The notes: generated by a model from the letters alone, not told the origin. A stretch of DNA of 64,000 nt from Streptomyces sp. HM190 (GCF_009857135.1 NZ_CP047318.1:7564001-7628000); one strand, 5' to 3'; shown: positions 42,289 to 50,670, counted from the stretch's first letter. Made by a program: numbers and translations.

Positions 42289-42318
42289 AAGCTATGTGGA
42301 CCGTGGTCCGTTTGGCAA
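42289..42318 (-). promoter_or_regulatory. Promoter with GGACC operator in its spacer (ABC transporter operon)
   Basis: Reading the minus strand: -35 TTGCCA, an 18-bp spacer, -10 TAGCTT. The spacer holds GGACCACGGTCC, a 5-2-5 palindrome (42298-42309). A bound repressor would block polymerase directly. The same design occurs again at 42614-42643. Confidence 0.7.
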
Positions 42319-42613
42319 GCGGGGCCGGTTCGGCCGCCGGTGCACGGTGGGATCCGGGCGGCGCTGTCAGGGTCGTGGGGGCGTCGATCTGACCTCGCCG
42401 TGAGGGCGGGGCCTCGCGTGCGGCCTGTGGCGCGTCCGGCGTCGCGGTGATCTCGCAGGCAGCGGGCTCGCCGATGTCGGTCTGGCCGTCAGTCCCGCCT
42501 GCTCTGCGGTGCGACACCGCGAGTGCGTCCTCGGTGGGCACCCGGGGGTGGGTCTGATGCGGGGCGCTGTCGAGCCGGCGCCCGGTGTGCGGGATTCCCG
42601 CGCGCTTCGGCCA
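42319..42613. other. Gene-free stretch between the two matched promoters
   Basis: No reading frame here has convincing codon bias, a ribosome site or a recognisable motif, and no HTH is seen. A regulator gene would be expected in this position, between two divergent promoters bearing one operator, but it is absent. Confidence 0.4.
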
Positions 42614-42643
42614 TTGCCCTAGCGGACCGTGGTCCGTTAGTGT
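42614..42643 (+). promoter_or_regulatory. Promoter with GGACC operator in its spacer (VOC-SDR operon)
   Basis: -35 TTGCCC, 18-bp spacer, -10 TAGTGT. The spacer contains CGGACCGTGGTCCG (42623-42636), sharing GGACCGTGGTCCGTT with the other promoter. It lies about 84 bp before the VOC start codon. Confidence 0.7.
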
Positions 42644-42726
42644 TCGGAATGTACGGCTTGGGCGGCTGGGTCATGTGATGAAGGCGCGCCGCCCGTCAGA
42701 CCGCCCCCTATGGGCAGGAGCCCTGA

Positions 42727-43260
42727 ATGTCGATCTCTACCGTCAAGAAGATTCTGGGAGATCCAGAGCTCTTCTACACGACGCAGAAATTCCGGCTGGC
42801 TGACATCGGGATCGATGTCAGCGGGTTCGGTGTCAGTCACGTGGCGTTCCGTACCGAAACCCTGGACGAGTACATCGACGTGCGCGATGCTCTTGAGGCT
42901 CACTCCTCGTCCAATGTCGAGAACGAGTGGAACGGGCGACGCATTTCCAAGCTCCTCCTCAGGAACCCGATCCCCCTGGGTGATGGGCGTGACGTGTCCC
43001 TCATCGAGCTGATCCCGCCCGTCCATCAGAACACCTACAAGATGGGCCTGGAGCACGTCGGATTCGTCGTGGGTGAATCGCTGGAGGAATTTGCCGCACA
43101 GCACTCGGATCACTTCACGGGCCGACAGGATCAGGGCCCGTTCTGTCAGCCGTTCTACATCGCATTCCCTGACCACACCAATGTGAAGTTCTACGAGCAC
43201 TCTCTGCACGACGTCTGCGTTCTCGAAGGCAAGACGTTCGACGGGTTCCACCATGTCTGA
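42727..43260 (+). CDS. VOC-superfamily protein (YecM-like)
   Basis: A 177-aa protein. Paired beta-alpha-beta modules are suggested by GFGVSHVAFRTETLDEYIDV and YKMGLEHVGFVVGESLEEFA, each with a His at the metal position. VSLIELIPPVHQ and TNVKFYEHSLHDV carry Glu residues at the expected ligand positions. The order resembles the YecM-type VOC proteins rather than glyoxalase I. The enzymatic role is unknown. Codon use is clearly less G/C-rich than elsewhere in the window, which suggests recent arrival. The SDR gene follows 12 bp later. Confidence 0.7.
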   Translation: MSISTVKKILGDPELFYTTQKFRLADIGIDVSGFGVSHVAFRTETLDEYIDVRDALEAHSSSNVENEWNGRRISKLLLRNPIPLGDGRDVSLIELIPPVHQNTYKMGLEHVGFVVGESLEEFAAQHSDHFTGRQDQGPFCQPFYIAFPDHTNVKFYEHSLHDVCVLEGKTFDGFHHV

Positions 43261-43272
43261 GCGGGGAGCGAA

Positions 43273-44064
43273 GTGACGGATACCGCCATACCGTCCGTCG
43301 ATTCCCTTCTGAGGCTGGACGGCCGCGCCTCCGTCGTCACGGGCGCGTCTCAGGGGATAGGTGCCGCCGTGGCTCTTCGACTGGCAGAAGCCGGCGCGAA
43401 GGTAATCGTGCACTACCGTGGCAACGAAGACGGCGCGCAGGCGGTGGTCCGAGAGATCGAGGCCGCAGGCGGCTGCGCGATTGCGGTAGGAGCGGAACTC
43501 TCCGATGCGGAGCAGGTCCAGCGGCTCATGAGCACCGCGATGAAAAGGTGGGGAACGCTCGACATCCTGGTGAACGCTGCTGGAGTCTTTCCAGTCAAGC
43601 CGTTCACCGAGATCAGTCTGTCCGATTGGCGGACCATGTATGCGAGCAACGTGGAATCGGTGTTCCTCTGCACACAACAAGCCGTCGGTCCGATGAGTGC
43701 AGGAGGTTTCGGGGCGATCGTCAATGTGGCCTCGATCGCTGCCCTCAGCCCCGGCCCGGAGCACAGTCATTACAGTAGTTCCAAAGCTGCCGTCGTCATG
43801 CTGACCCGCTCCTGCGCCCAGGAACTCGGCCCTCTGGGGATCCGCGTCAACACGGTCTCCCCGGGACTCGTTCATCGGCCGTCGCTGAGGGACGAGTGGC
43901 CCGACGGGATCGACCGCTGGGAGCGGCAGGCTCCTCTGCGGAGACTGGGAGAGGCAACGGACGTCGCGGACGCGTGTCTGTTCCTTGTGTCTCCGGCGTC
44001 TCGCTGGATTACCGGTCACCATCTTGTGGTGGATGGCGGCATGCTCTCCGCGAGCGTCTATTGA
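43273..44064 (+). CDS. Short-chain dehydrogenase/reductase
   Basis: A 263-aa classical SDR. Cofactor motif VVTGASQGIGAAVALRLAEA, NAAG in ILVNAAGVFPV, catalytic Ser in IVNVASIAALSPG, YxxxK in HYSSSKAAVVM, and C-terminal ITGHHLVVDGGM. It reduces a carbonyl or oxidises an alcohol; a preference for NADPH is likely from the absence of an Asp after beta-2 (VIVHYRGNEDG). GTG start with GGGGAG upstream. It is co-transcribed with the VOC gene and shares its atypical codon use. Confidence 0.88.
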   Translation: MTDTAIPSVDSLLRLDGRASVVTGASQGIGAAVALRLAEAGAKVIVHYRGNEDGAQAVVREIEAAGGCAIAVGAELSDAEQVQRLMSTAMKRWGTLDILVNAAGVFPVKPFTEISLSDWRTMYASNVESVFLCTQQAVGPMSAGGFGAIVNVASIAALSPGPEHSHYSSSKAAVVMLTRSCAQELGPLGIRVNTVSPGLVHRPSLRDEWPDGIDRWERQAPLRRLGEATDVADACLFLVSPASRWITGHHLVVDGGMLSASVY

Positions 44065-44222
44065 GGAGTGCCGCAGAGCGCTTCAGGAAATCACGCGAGA
44101 GCCTGCGCGAGGACCGACAGGATTTCTCAGCTCTCCGAAGACCAGGTGACAACGTCGCACTGCTCGGGTGGCTGCGTCGGAAGTATCCGAAGCGCTCCCG
44201 CGTGCCGAGGCGTTCGTGGCGG

Positions 44223-45113
44223 TCACGAGCGATCGAGCCTTGTGCCGGCCGGTCCGCTTCCCCGCGCGGGCGGCGAGCCGGCTCCGGCCGGGACGGCCCG
44301 CGCGAGCACCGCCCGCGCGCGCAGCAGGACCGGGCGGTCGACCATCTGCCCGTCGACGACCGTCACCGAACCGTCGCCCGCCGCCGCCACGACATCGCGT
44401 GCCCAGGAGACCTGCTCCCGCGTCGGGCTGAACCCCTCGTTGGCGAGCGGGACCTGGCGCGGATGCACGCACAACTTGCCGCCGTAGCCGAGGGTGACCG
44501 CGTGGCCGAGGTCGGCCCGCAGCACCGTCTCGTCCCGCACGTCCGTCGTCACCCCGTCGACCGGAGCGGGCCGGCCCGCCGCGGCGGCGGCCAGGACCAG
44601 CGCGGACCGGGCGTGCCGGAGGGCGTCGTGGGAGGTGTGCTCCACTCCCAGTTGCGCGGCGAGGTCGACGCTGCCGAAGGCGGCGCGGACGACCGAGGGG
44701 GCGGCGCAGACGCCGACCGCCCCGACGATCCCGGCGGCGGTCTCGATCAGCGGAAGAATGCCCGTGCCGACGGGCAACGTCCTTGCCAGTCGGGCGAGTT
44801 CGGCCGGGTCCTCGGCCTTGGGGACCATGACCACGCCAGTGCGGCCGGCCAGGGCGGCGAGATCGTCGCCGTACCACGCGGTGCCGGCGCCGTTGACGCG
44901 CACCACCGCCTGGTTCCCCGCGTCCAGCCAGGCGGCGACGTGGCCGCGGGCCTCCTCCTTGCGGTCGGGGGCGACCGCGTCCTCCAGGTCCAGGATCACC
45001 ACGTCGGCTCCGCAGGCGGCGGCCTTGCCGAAACGGTCCGGCCGGTCACCCGGAACGAACAGGAACGTGCGTGCGACCGCCACGTCCTCGGTGAGCGGGT
45101 GTGCGTCGCTCAT
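44223..45113 (-). CDS. HpcH/HpaI (CitE-type) CoA lyase
   Basis: A 296-aa TIM-barrel lyase. ARTFLFVPGDRPDRFGKAAA, DVVILDLEDAVAPDRKEEAR (metal-binding Asp/Glu), VVRVNGAGTAWYGDDL (substrate Arg) and LPLIETAAGIV (metal-binding Glu) are all canonical. LGYGGKLCVHPRQVPLANEG closes the barrel. Members cleave citramalyl-, malyl- or 3-hydroxy-dicarboxyl-CoA into acetyl-CoA or propionyl-CoA and a 2-oxo acid. It is the last gene of the oxoprolinase-carboxylase operon. Its start overlaps the P450 stop by 4 bp. The substrate is unknown. Confidence 0.87.
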   Translation of the reverse strand: MSDAHPLTEDVAVARTFLFVPGDRPDRFGKAAACGADVVILDLEDAVAPDRKEEARGHVAAWLDAGNQAVVRVNGAGTAWYGDDLAALAGRTGVVMVPKAEDPAELARLARTLPVGTGILPLIETAAGIVGAVGVCAAPSVVRAAFGSVDLAAQLGVEHTSHDALRHARSALVLAAAAAGRPAPVDGVTTDVRDETVLRADLGHAVTLGYGGKLCVHPRQVPLANEGFSPTREQVSWARDVVAAAGDGSVTVVDGQMVDRPVLLRARAVLARAVPAGAGSPPARGSGPAGTRLDRS

Positions 45114-46261
45114 GCGGCCGGCTCCTGTGTCGTCGAGGGACGCGTCCGGGGGACCGCACCGCGGCCGTGCCGGATGTCCTGGCGGAGGCGGACCCGCACC
45201 CGCTGGGGCGCCCGGAAGGAAAGCAGGTCGATCATGGGAGGGTCCGGCTCGACTGCTTCGACCTCCGGCATGGCCGCGGCGGCGTCCTGAACGGCGACGC
45301 GCGTCTCCATACGGGCCAGACGTGCCCCGAGACAGCGGTGCGCGCCCCAGCCGAAGGCGAGCTCACCGGTGTCGGAGGTGTCCGTGAGCCGCAGCAGCAG
45401 CGGCGCCCCGGCGGGCAGCCGGGTGCCGCCCAGGACCGTCTCCTCGCGCGTCACGCGCCGCCAGGTGGGGACCGAGGACTCGCGTGCCAGGAGTGTGTCG
45501 ACGACTTGGTCGGCCCGGGTGGCGTCCGCCGCGACCGCGGCTCGTGTTCCCGGGTCGGCGGACAGCAGCCGCAGGGCCGAGGAGATCAGCATGCTGGTGG
45601 TCTCGTGTCCGGCGACGAGCAGGAAGTAGGCCACCGAGCAGACCTCGTCGTCGGCCAGGCCGTGCCGCACCAGCGCTCCGAACAGGTCCGCTCCGGGTGA
45701 CCGGCGGGCGGCCGAGGCGCGCTGCCGCAGCCAGGTGTAGTACCGGGCCGCGGAGCGGGCGAGGCGTTCCTGCTCCTCGGGGGTGGGGACGCCCCAGAAC
45801 AGGTCGAGGGAGTCACGGCTCCAGCGCTTCAGCTCGGGAACGTCCACGTCGTCCAGAGCGAGCAGCTCCAGCAGGACCAGGGCGGGCACGTCGTCGGCCA
45901 CCGAGGCGACCAGGTCCACCTCCTCGCCTCGTGCCAGGCGGGCCCGCACGGCGGCCCAGCGTGCGGCGTTCAGCCGCCGGACCACCGGTTCCAGGGCGTC
46001 CACCCGGTCAGGGGTGAAGAAACGGGCCACGACCCGGCGCACCGAGCGGTGCCGCGGACCGGTCTGGTTCGCCAGGACCGCCGGCAGCGCGAACCCGGCC
46101 GCGGACAGGATCCGCAGGGCCCGTACCCCGAGTCGGGTGTGGGCGGTGAGGGCGTTGGCCGGGCTGAACCGCTCGGGGTCGGCGAAGACCCGGCGTACCA
46201 GCTCCGGATCCCGCACCCGCCACAGGCCGGCGCTCTCGTCGTAGCTCACGGGACAGGTCAC
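45110..46261 (-). CDS. Cytochrome P450 lacking the ExxR motif
   Basis: A 383-aa P450 with oxygen-binding I-helix LLVAGHETTSMLIS and heme motif FGWGAHRCLGARLAR, whose Cys ligates heme iron. The K-helix, which should read ExxR, is VVDTLLARESSVPTWRR: Thr replaces Glu and Ala replaces Arg in an otherwise aligned stretch. Streptomyces CYP157 enzymes are known to break this motif in a different way. It may therefore be a variant fold or have altered heme binding. No ferredoxin gene is adjacent. It sits between a biotin carboxylase and a CoA lyase. Confidence 0.88.
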   Translation of the reverse strand: MTCPVSYDESAGLWRVRDPELVRRVFADPERFSPANALTAHTRLGVRALRILSAAGFALPAVLANQTGPRHRSVRRVVARFFTPDRVDALEPVVRRLNAARWAAVRARLARGEEVDLVASVADDVPALVLLELLALDDVDVPELKRWSRDSLDLFWGVPTPEEQERLARSAARYYTWLRQRASAARRSPGADLFGALVRHGLADDEVCSVAYFLLVAGHETTSMLISSALRLLSADPGTRAAVAADATRADQVVDTLLARESSVPTWRRVTREETVLGGTRLPAGAPLLLRLTDTSDTGELAFGWGAHRCLGARLARMETRVAVQDAAAAMPEVEAVEPDPPMIDLLSFRAPQRVRVRLRQDIRHGRGAVPRTRPSTTQEPAA

Positions 46262-46369
46262 GGCTCATCCTTCGAACGGGGCGGAGGTGGTGGTGCCCGC
46301 GGAGCGGCGAGGGCCGGCGGGCGGTCCGGCCGGCCCGCAAGGTGGGAGAGGAAGCAGGCCGGCCGGTGA

Positions 46370-47743
46370 TCAGGACGCGGTCCAGGAGGCGATGAACCCG
46401 TCCAGGGACCCCGTGTGGAAGCTGCCGTCCGTGAACGTGTCCCAGTCGAGGATCGAACGCTGCAGCTCGGCGGTGGTGTGCACGCCCTCGACGCTCAGTT
46501 CACGCAGCGCCCTGCGGGCCCGCGCCACCGCCTCGTCCCTGGTGCGGCCGGTCACCAGCACCTTGGCGATCATCGAGTCGTAGTAGGGCTGGATCCGGTC
46601 CCCCTCCTCCAGCCCGCTGTCCACGCGGATGCCGGGACCGCCCGGCCACCGCAGCCGGGTCACCTGTCCCGGCGAGGGGAAGAAGTTCTGGCGGGGGTTC
46701 TCCGCGTTGACGCGCAGCTCGATCGCCGCACCCCGGAAGGTGACGTCGTCCTGCGTCACGCTCAGCGGGAGGCCCGAGGCGACGCGGAGCTGTTCCCCGA
46801 TGATGTCGACGCCGGTGACGAGCTCGCTGACCCCGTGCTCCACCTGGATCCGCGCGTTGACCTCGATGAAGTAGAACTCCCCGGACCGCGGGTCGACGAG
46901 GAACTCCACCGTGCCCGCACTCGTGTAGCCCACCTGCTTGGCGAGCCGGACGGCCGCCGCGCACAGCTCGTCGCGGACCCGCGGTTCCAGTCGCGGCGCG
47001 GGGCTCTCCTCGACCAGTTTCTGGCGCCGGCGCTGGAGCGAGCACTCCCGTTCGCCGAGGTGGACCACGTTGCCGAGCCGGTCGGCGACGATCTGCACCT
47101 CCACGTGGCGCGGGTCGATCACGCACTTCTCCAGGAACACCGACCCGTCACCGAAGGCGGCCTCCGCCTCACGCACCGCCTGCGGGAAGGAGGTCCGCAG
47201 GGTGGGCTCGTCGTCGGCCCGGCGGATCCCGCGGCCACCGCCGCCCGCCGCGGCCTTGAGCATGACCGGGTACCCGACCCTCTCGGCGAACGCGACGGCC
47301 TCGTCGACCGAGGACAGGTTTCCGCTGCCCGGGATTACCGGCACGGCGGCCTGCTCCGCGATCTCCCGTGCCCGCACCTTGTTGCCCACGGCCTCCATCA
47401 CCTCGGCGGCCGGCCCGACGAAGACCAGTCCCGCCTCGGCGCAGGCCCTCGCCAGCTCCGGGTTCTCGGCGAGGAAGCCGTATCCCGGATGGACGGCCTG
47501 GCAGCCGTGCTCCAGGGCGGCGGCGACCACGCGGTCGATGCGCAGATAGCTCTCCTTGGCCTGCGGGCCGCCGAGCAGGGCGGCCCCGTCGGCCTCCCGG
47601 ACGTGCAGGGCGTCGGCGTCCGGTGCCGAGTGCACGGCCACGGCCTCGATGCCCAGGTCGTGGCAGGCGCGTACGACGCGCACGGCTATCTCACCGCGGT
47701 TGGCGACCAGGACCCGGGTGAGGGGTGTCGTCTGTGTGCTCAC
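46370..47743 (-). CDS. accC: Biotin carboxylase subunit
   Basis: A 457-aa ATP-grasp enzyme. VLVANRGEIAVRVVRACHDL opens the pre-ATP-grasp domain; VMLKAAAGGGGRGIR is the Gly-rich ATP loop, HVEVQIVADRLGNVVHLGER and GTVEFLVDP line the site. EVNARIQVEHGVSELVTGVD holds the catalytic region, with Gly where most have Pro. It charges biotin on the carrier encoded just upstream. No acyl-CoA carboxyltransferase is nearby, so its partner is probably the PxpB/PxpC pair. It starts at GTG, 3 bp after the carrier gene. Confidence 0.92.
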   Translation of the reverse strand: MSTQTTPLTRVLVANRGEIAVRVVRACHDLGIEAVAVHSAPDADALHVREADGAALLGGPQAKESYLRIDRVVAAALEHGCQAVHPGYGFLAENPELARACAEAGLVFVGPAAEVMEAVGNKVRAREIAEQAAVPVIPGSGNLSSVDEAVAFAERVGYPVMLKAAAGGGGRGIRRADDEPTLRTSFPQAVREAEAAFGDGSVFLEKCVIDPRHVEVQIVADRLGNVVHLGERECSLQRRRQKLVEESPAPRLEPRVRDELCAAAVRLAKQVGYTSAGTVEFLVDPRSGEFYFIEVNARIQVEHGVSELVTGVDIIGEQLRVASGLPLSVTQDDVTFRGAAIELRVNAENPRQNFFPSPGQVTRLRWPGGPGIRVDSGLEEGDRIQPYYDSMIAKVLVTGRTRDEAVARARRALRELSVEGVHTTAELQRSILDWDTFTDGSFHTGSLDGFIASWTAS

Positions 47744-47746
47744 AAG

Positions 47747-47989
47747 TCACTCCACGGTGAGAAGGGTCTGGCCCGCGTCGACCGCCTGCTCGTTCTCGAC
47801 GAGGACGGCGGTGACGTGTCCGGACGCCCCGGCCTGGATCTCCTGGAACATCTTCATGACCTCGATCAGGCCGACCACCGTGCCCGCCTCCACCACGTCG
47901 CCGACGTTCACGAAAGGCGGCGACTCGGGGTCGGGGCGGCGGTAGAACACCCCGGGGAATGGTGCCGCCACGGTCTTTTCCTCGCTCAT
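47747..47989 (-). CDS. accB: Biotin carboxyl carrier protein
   Basis: An 80-aa single-domain biotinyl carrier. The biotinylation site is VGLIEVMKMFQEIQ, with the Lys of the MKM motif near residue 46, followed by SGHVTAVLVENEQAVDAGQT. It lacks the N-terminal Pro/Ala-rich arm of acetyl-CoA carboxylase carriers and is therefore about half their length. The small size and position between biotin carboxylase and PxpC genes fit the split urea-carboxylase-like set. Confidence 0.93.
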   Translation of the reverse strand: MSEEKTVAAPFPGVFYRRPDPESPPFVNVGDVVEAGTVVGLIEVMKMFQEIQAGASGHVTAVLVENEQAVDAGQTLLTVE

Positions 47990-48018
47990 GCGCGGTCCTC
48001 TCAGGATCGGCTCGGTCC

Positions 48019-48996
48019 TCAGGACCGGGCCTCGATGGCTTCGCGGGCCTTGGCCAGCCGGGCCCTGGCCTCTTGTCTGGCGCCGAGCGCCGCGTCGATG
48101 GACACCGGGCAGAACCGGGTCACGTCACCGGTCTTGGTCTGGCCCGCCACCTGGATGTCGGAACTGATGATGGTGCCGATCGTGGCGTAGCCGCCGCCGG
48201 TGACCGCGTCGTTGAGCAGGGCGATCGGTTCGGTCCCGCCGGGGATCTGAATGGATCCGATCGGGTAGCCGATGTCCACCACGTTGGCGGGGTCGCTGCC
48301 GGCACCCCGCGGCTGGGTGCGCGGCACCCACTCCACCAAGCCGCCCCGATAGCGGTAGCCCACCCTGTTGGCGTCCGGTGTGACCTGCCACTCGGTTTCG
48401 AAGAACGCCGCCAGGCTGTCGGGGGTGACCCGGTAGCTGGCCAGTCCGACCACCACCCGCAGTTCGGCCGGTCCCGCGAAGTCCGGCACCAGAGCGGCCG
48501 GCAGGCTGCGTCCGGGGGTGCCGGTCGCGTCCGCGCCCACCGGCAGCAGGTCTCCCGCCCTCAGTGCCCGGCCCTGGAAGCCGCCCATCCCGCACAGGGT
48601 GTACGTGGACCGCGAGCCCATCACCGGCTCCACGTCGATCCCGCCGGCGACCGCGATGTAGGCGCGGGCGCCCGAGCGCAGGAAACCGAAACCGAGGACG
48701 TCACCGGCCTCGGCCCGGTGCGAGGCCCAGGGCTGGATCTCCTTGCCGTTGAGGTGGACGGGCAGGTCGGCACCGGTGACGGCGAAGGTCGTGGCCTGCG
48801 AGAACCCGATCTCCGGGCCGAGGTAGGTGCATTCCAGCACGGCGGCCCCCGACGGGTTGCCGACCAGGGCGTTGGCCACGTGGTAGCTGAACCGGTCCAT
48901 GGCGCCCGACGGCGGCATGCCCAGCGCGTACCCCTGGGTGCGGCCCTCGTCCTGGACGGTGGTCATCAGTCCGGGGCGCAGAATCTCAAGCGCCAT
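48019..48996 (-). CDS. pxpC: 5-oxoprolinase subunit C family protein (biotin-dependent carboxyltransferase, KipA-like)
   Basis: A 325-aa protein with MALEILRPGLMTTVQDEGRT at the N-terminus, GMPPSGAMDRFSYHVANALV, and IPGGTEPIALLNDAVTGGGY near the end, all typical of the KipA/PxpC family. In urea amidolyase the same fold forms half of the carboxyltransferase domain. It would work with PxpB. The 11-bp overlap with pxpB implies a tight stoichiometric pair. Confidence 0.9.
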   Translation of the reverse strand: MALEILRPGLMTTVQDEGRTQGYALGMPPSGAMDRFSYHVANALVGNPSGAAVLECTYLGPEIGFSQATTFAVTGADLPVHLNGKEIQPWASHRAEAGDVLGFGFLRSGARAYIAVAGGIDVEPVMGSRSTYTLCGMGGFQGRALRAGDLLPVGADATGTPGRSLPAALVPDFAGPAELRVVVGLASYRVTPDSLAAFFETEWQVTPDANRVGYRYRGGLVEWVPRTQPRGAGSDPANVVDIGYPIGSIQIPGGTEPIALLNDAVTGGGYATIGTIISSDIQVAGQTKTGDVTRFCPVSIDAALGARQEARARLAKAREAIEARS

Positions 48997-49900
48997 AGAG
49001 CAGCTCCTGCATGGCGGCGACGGTCTCGTCGGGACGGGCGAACCATTCGGCGGGCGTGAAGTCGAGCTCGGCGAGGCGGTAGCGGAACGAGCCCTCCGTG
49101 ACCCGTGCCCTGATCTCGTCGAACTCCTCGCGCTCGATCCGGCGGTAGTTGAACAGGTCCCCGGGGCGGGGGAAGGAGAAGCTCTCGCGGAAGTCGTGCA
49201 AGCTCTGCTCGGGCTGCACGATGGGGGCGGGGCACATCCCGAACAGCTGGTAACCGCCGGCCCCGTCCACCGGGTAGATGGCGGAGAAGGCGCCGCCCCA
49301 GGCGAAGGCGCGCTCCGGGGTGAAGGTGCGCGGACGCACGTACTTGGGCACCTCGATCTGCCGTTCCTCCGGCACGAGCTGATAGCCCCAGGGCACGGTG
49401 GGCACGAACCCGATCATCGAGACCAGCGCCGGCGCCGACACCATGGCGTCGATGAACTCGTCCGTGCTGCCGTAGCCGTTCAGCTCGGCGGCGAACTCCA
49501 GGTCGGTCAGGTCCGGGCGTTGGTGACGGTCGCGGAACCGCTGCACGGTCGCGGCCGTCCACTCGTCCTCGAACAGCACCGGAACGTCCACGATCCGGGT
49601 GCGCAAGGTGATGGACCGGAAGTCGGAGTGGGCGGCCTCCAGCTCGCGCAGCTGCTCGACCAGGACGGTCGGACGCACCACGTCCGGGTCGATGCGCACC
49701 ATGTAGGAGGCGTTCGACAGACAGATCTCCACGATGCCGGGCAGCGCCTTTTCGGCCAGTGCCCGGGTCAGCACCTGTGCCTTGAGATTGACGTCGAGGC
49801 TCATGGCCTCGCTCAGCTGCACGACGATCCACTCGTCGCCGCCGAAGGTGTAGTGCGTTCCCCGCGGGGGCTCGGTGAGCACTCCCAGACGTGCCGTCAT
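48986..49900 (-). CDS. pxpB: 5-oxoprolinase subunit B family protein (KipI-like carboxyltransferase domain)
   Basis: A 304-aa protein. Signatures include YTFGGDEWIVVQLSEAMSLD, IGFVPTVPWGYQLVP, RTFTPERAFAWGGAFSAIYP and GAGGYQLFGMCPAPI. At 304 residues it is longer than B. subtilis KipI (about 240), because of a C-terminal extension (LFNYRRIEREEFDEIRARVT) of the type in actinobacterial allophanate-type subunits. It forms the carboxyltransferase half with PxpC. It overlaps pxpA by 4 bp. Confidence 0.9.
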   Translation of the reverse strand: MTARLGVLTEPPRGTHYTFGGDEWIVVQLSEAMSLDVNLKAQVLTRALAEKALPGIVEICLSNASYMVRIDPDVVRPTVLVEQLRELEAAHSDFRSITLRTRIVDVPVLFEDEWTAATVQRFRDRHQRPDLTDLEFAAELNGYGSTDEFIDAMVSAPALVSMIGFVPTVPWGYQLVPEERQIEVPKYVRPRTFTPERAFAWGGAFSAIYPVDGAGGYQLFGMCPAPIVQPEQSLHDFRESFSFPRPGDLFNYRRIEREEFDEIRARVTEGSFRYRLAELDFTPAEWFARPDETVAAMQELLYGA

Positions 49901-50670
49901 GCCGACACCGCCTGAACCGCGACCCCTGCGTCCACGACCGTCTGCCGGACCGCCGCCGCGAGTTCCACGGCGTGGTCCCCGTCCCCGTGGACGCAGATGC
50001 TGCCTGCAGTCATGTCCACGAGCGTTCCGGCCTCGGTATGCACCTGCCCGCTCTTCAGGAATTGCCTCACCTGACCGAGGGCGAAATCCATATCGGTCTC
50101 GGTGATTTTCCTCTTGATGACGAGGGTGCCGTTCTCGTCATAGCTGAGATCCGGGTACAGATCCCCCACGACGGGGTGCCCCAGCTGCCGCAGTTCGTCG
50201 CAGAAGACGGTGCCGAAGGCCGGCGCGGGCCAGTAGATCATCACGCCGGGAAGGAGCGCGTGGATCGCCCGCGCGCCGGCCAGCCCGGCGGCCTCGTCGT
50301 CGCGCAGGAAGCTGTACAGCGCGCCGTGCGGCTTCACGTGGTGCAGGGGCATGCCCTCCGTGTCCAGGAAGGCGCGCAGCGCGCCGATCTGGTAGGTGAG
50401 CAGCGCGCCCACCTCGTCCGGACCGAGCTGGATCCGGCGTCGGCCGAAGCCCTCCAGGTCGTGGTAGCCGGGGTGCGCGCCGACCGCCACACCGTGCTGC
50501 TTGGCCATGCGGACCGTCCGCCGCATCACCGTCGGGTCACCCGCGTGGAAACCACACGCGATGTTCGCCGTGGTGATCAGCGGGAACATCTCCTCGTCCC
50601 GTCCCATGACCCAATTGCCGAAGCTCTCGCCCATATCGCAATTGATGTCGATCGCAGAGATTCTTGTCAT
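49897..50670 (-). CDS. pxpA: 5-oxoprolinase subunit A family protein (LamB/YcsF)
   Basis: A 257-aa metal-dependent amidohydrolase-like protein. It begins with the family hallmark DINCDMGESFGNWVMGRDEE, then TANIACGFHAGDPTVMRRTV, VGAHPGYHDLEGFGRR and VKPHGALYSFLRDD, whose Asp/His residues form the active site. PxpA/YcsF with PxpB/C opens the 5-oxoproline lactam using ATP. It is the first gene of the operon, and AGGAGG lies before the ATG. The lactam attacked here is unknown. Confidence 0.92.
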   Translation of the reverse strand: MTRISAIDINCDMGESFGNWVMGRDEEMFPLITTANIACGFHAGDPTVMRRTVRMAKQHGVAVGAHPGYHDLEGFGRRRIQLGPDEVGALLTYQIGALRAFLDTEGMPLHHVKPHGALYSFLRDDEAAGLAGARAIHALLPGVMIYWPAPAFGTVFCDELRQLGHPVVGDLYPDLSYDENGTLVIKRKITETDMDFALGQVRQFLKSGQVHTEAGTLVDMTAGSICVHGDGDHAVELAAAVRQTVVDAGVAVQAVSA

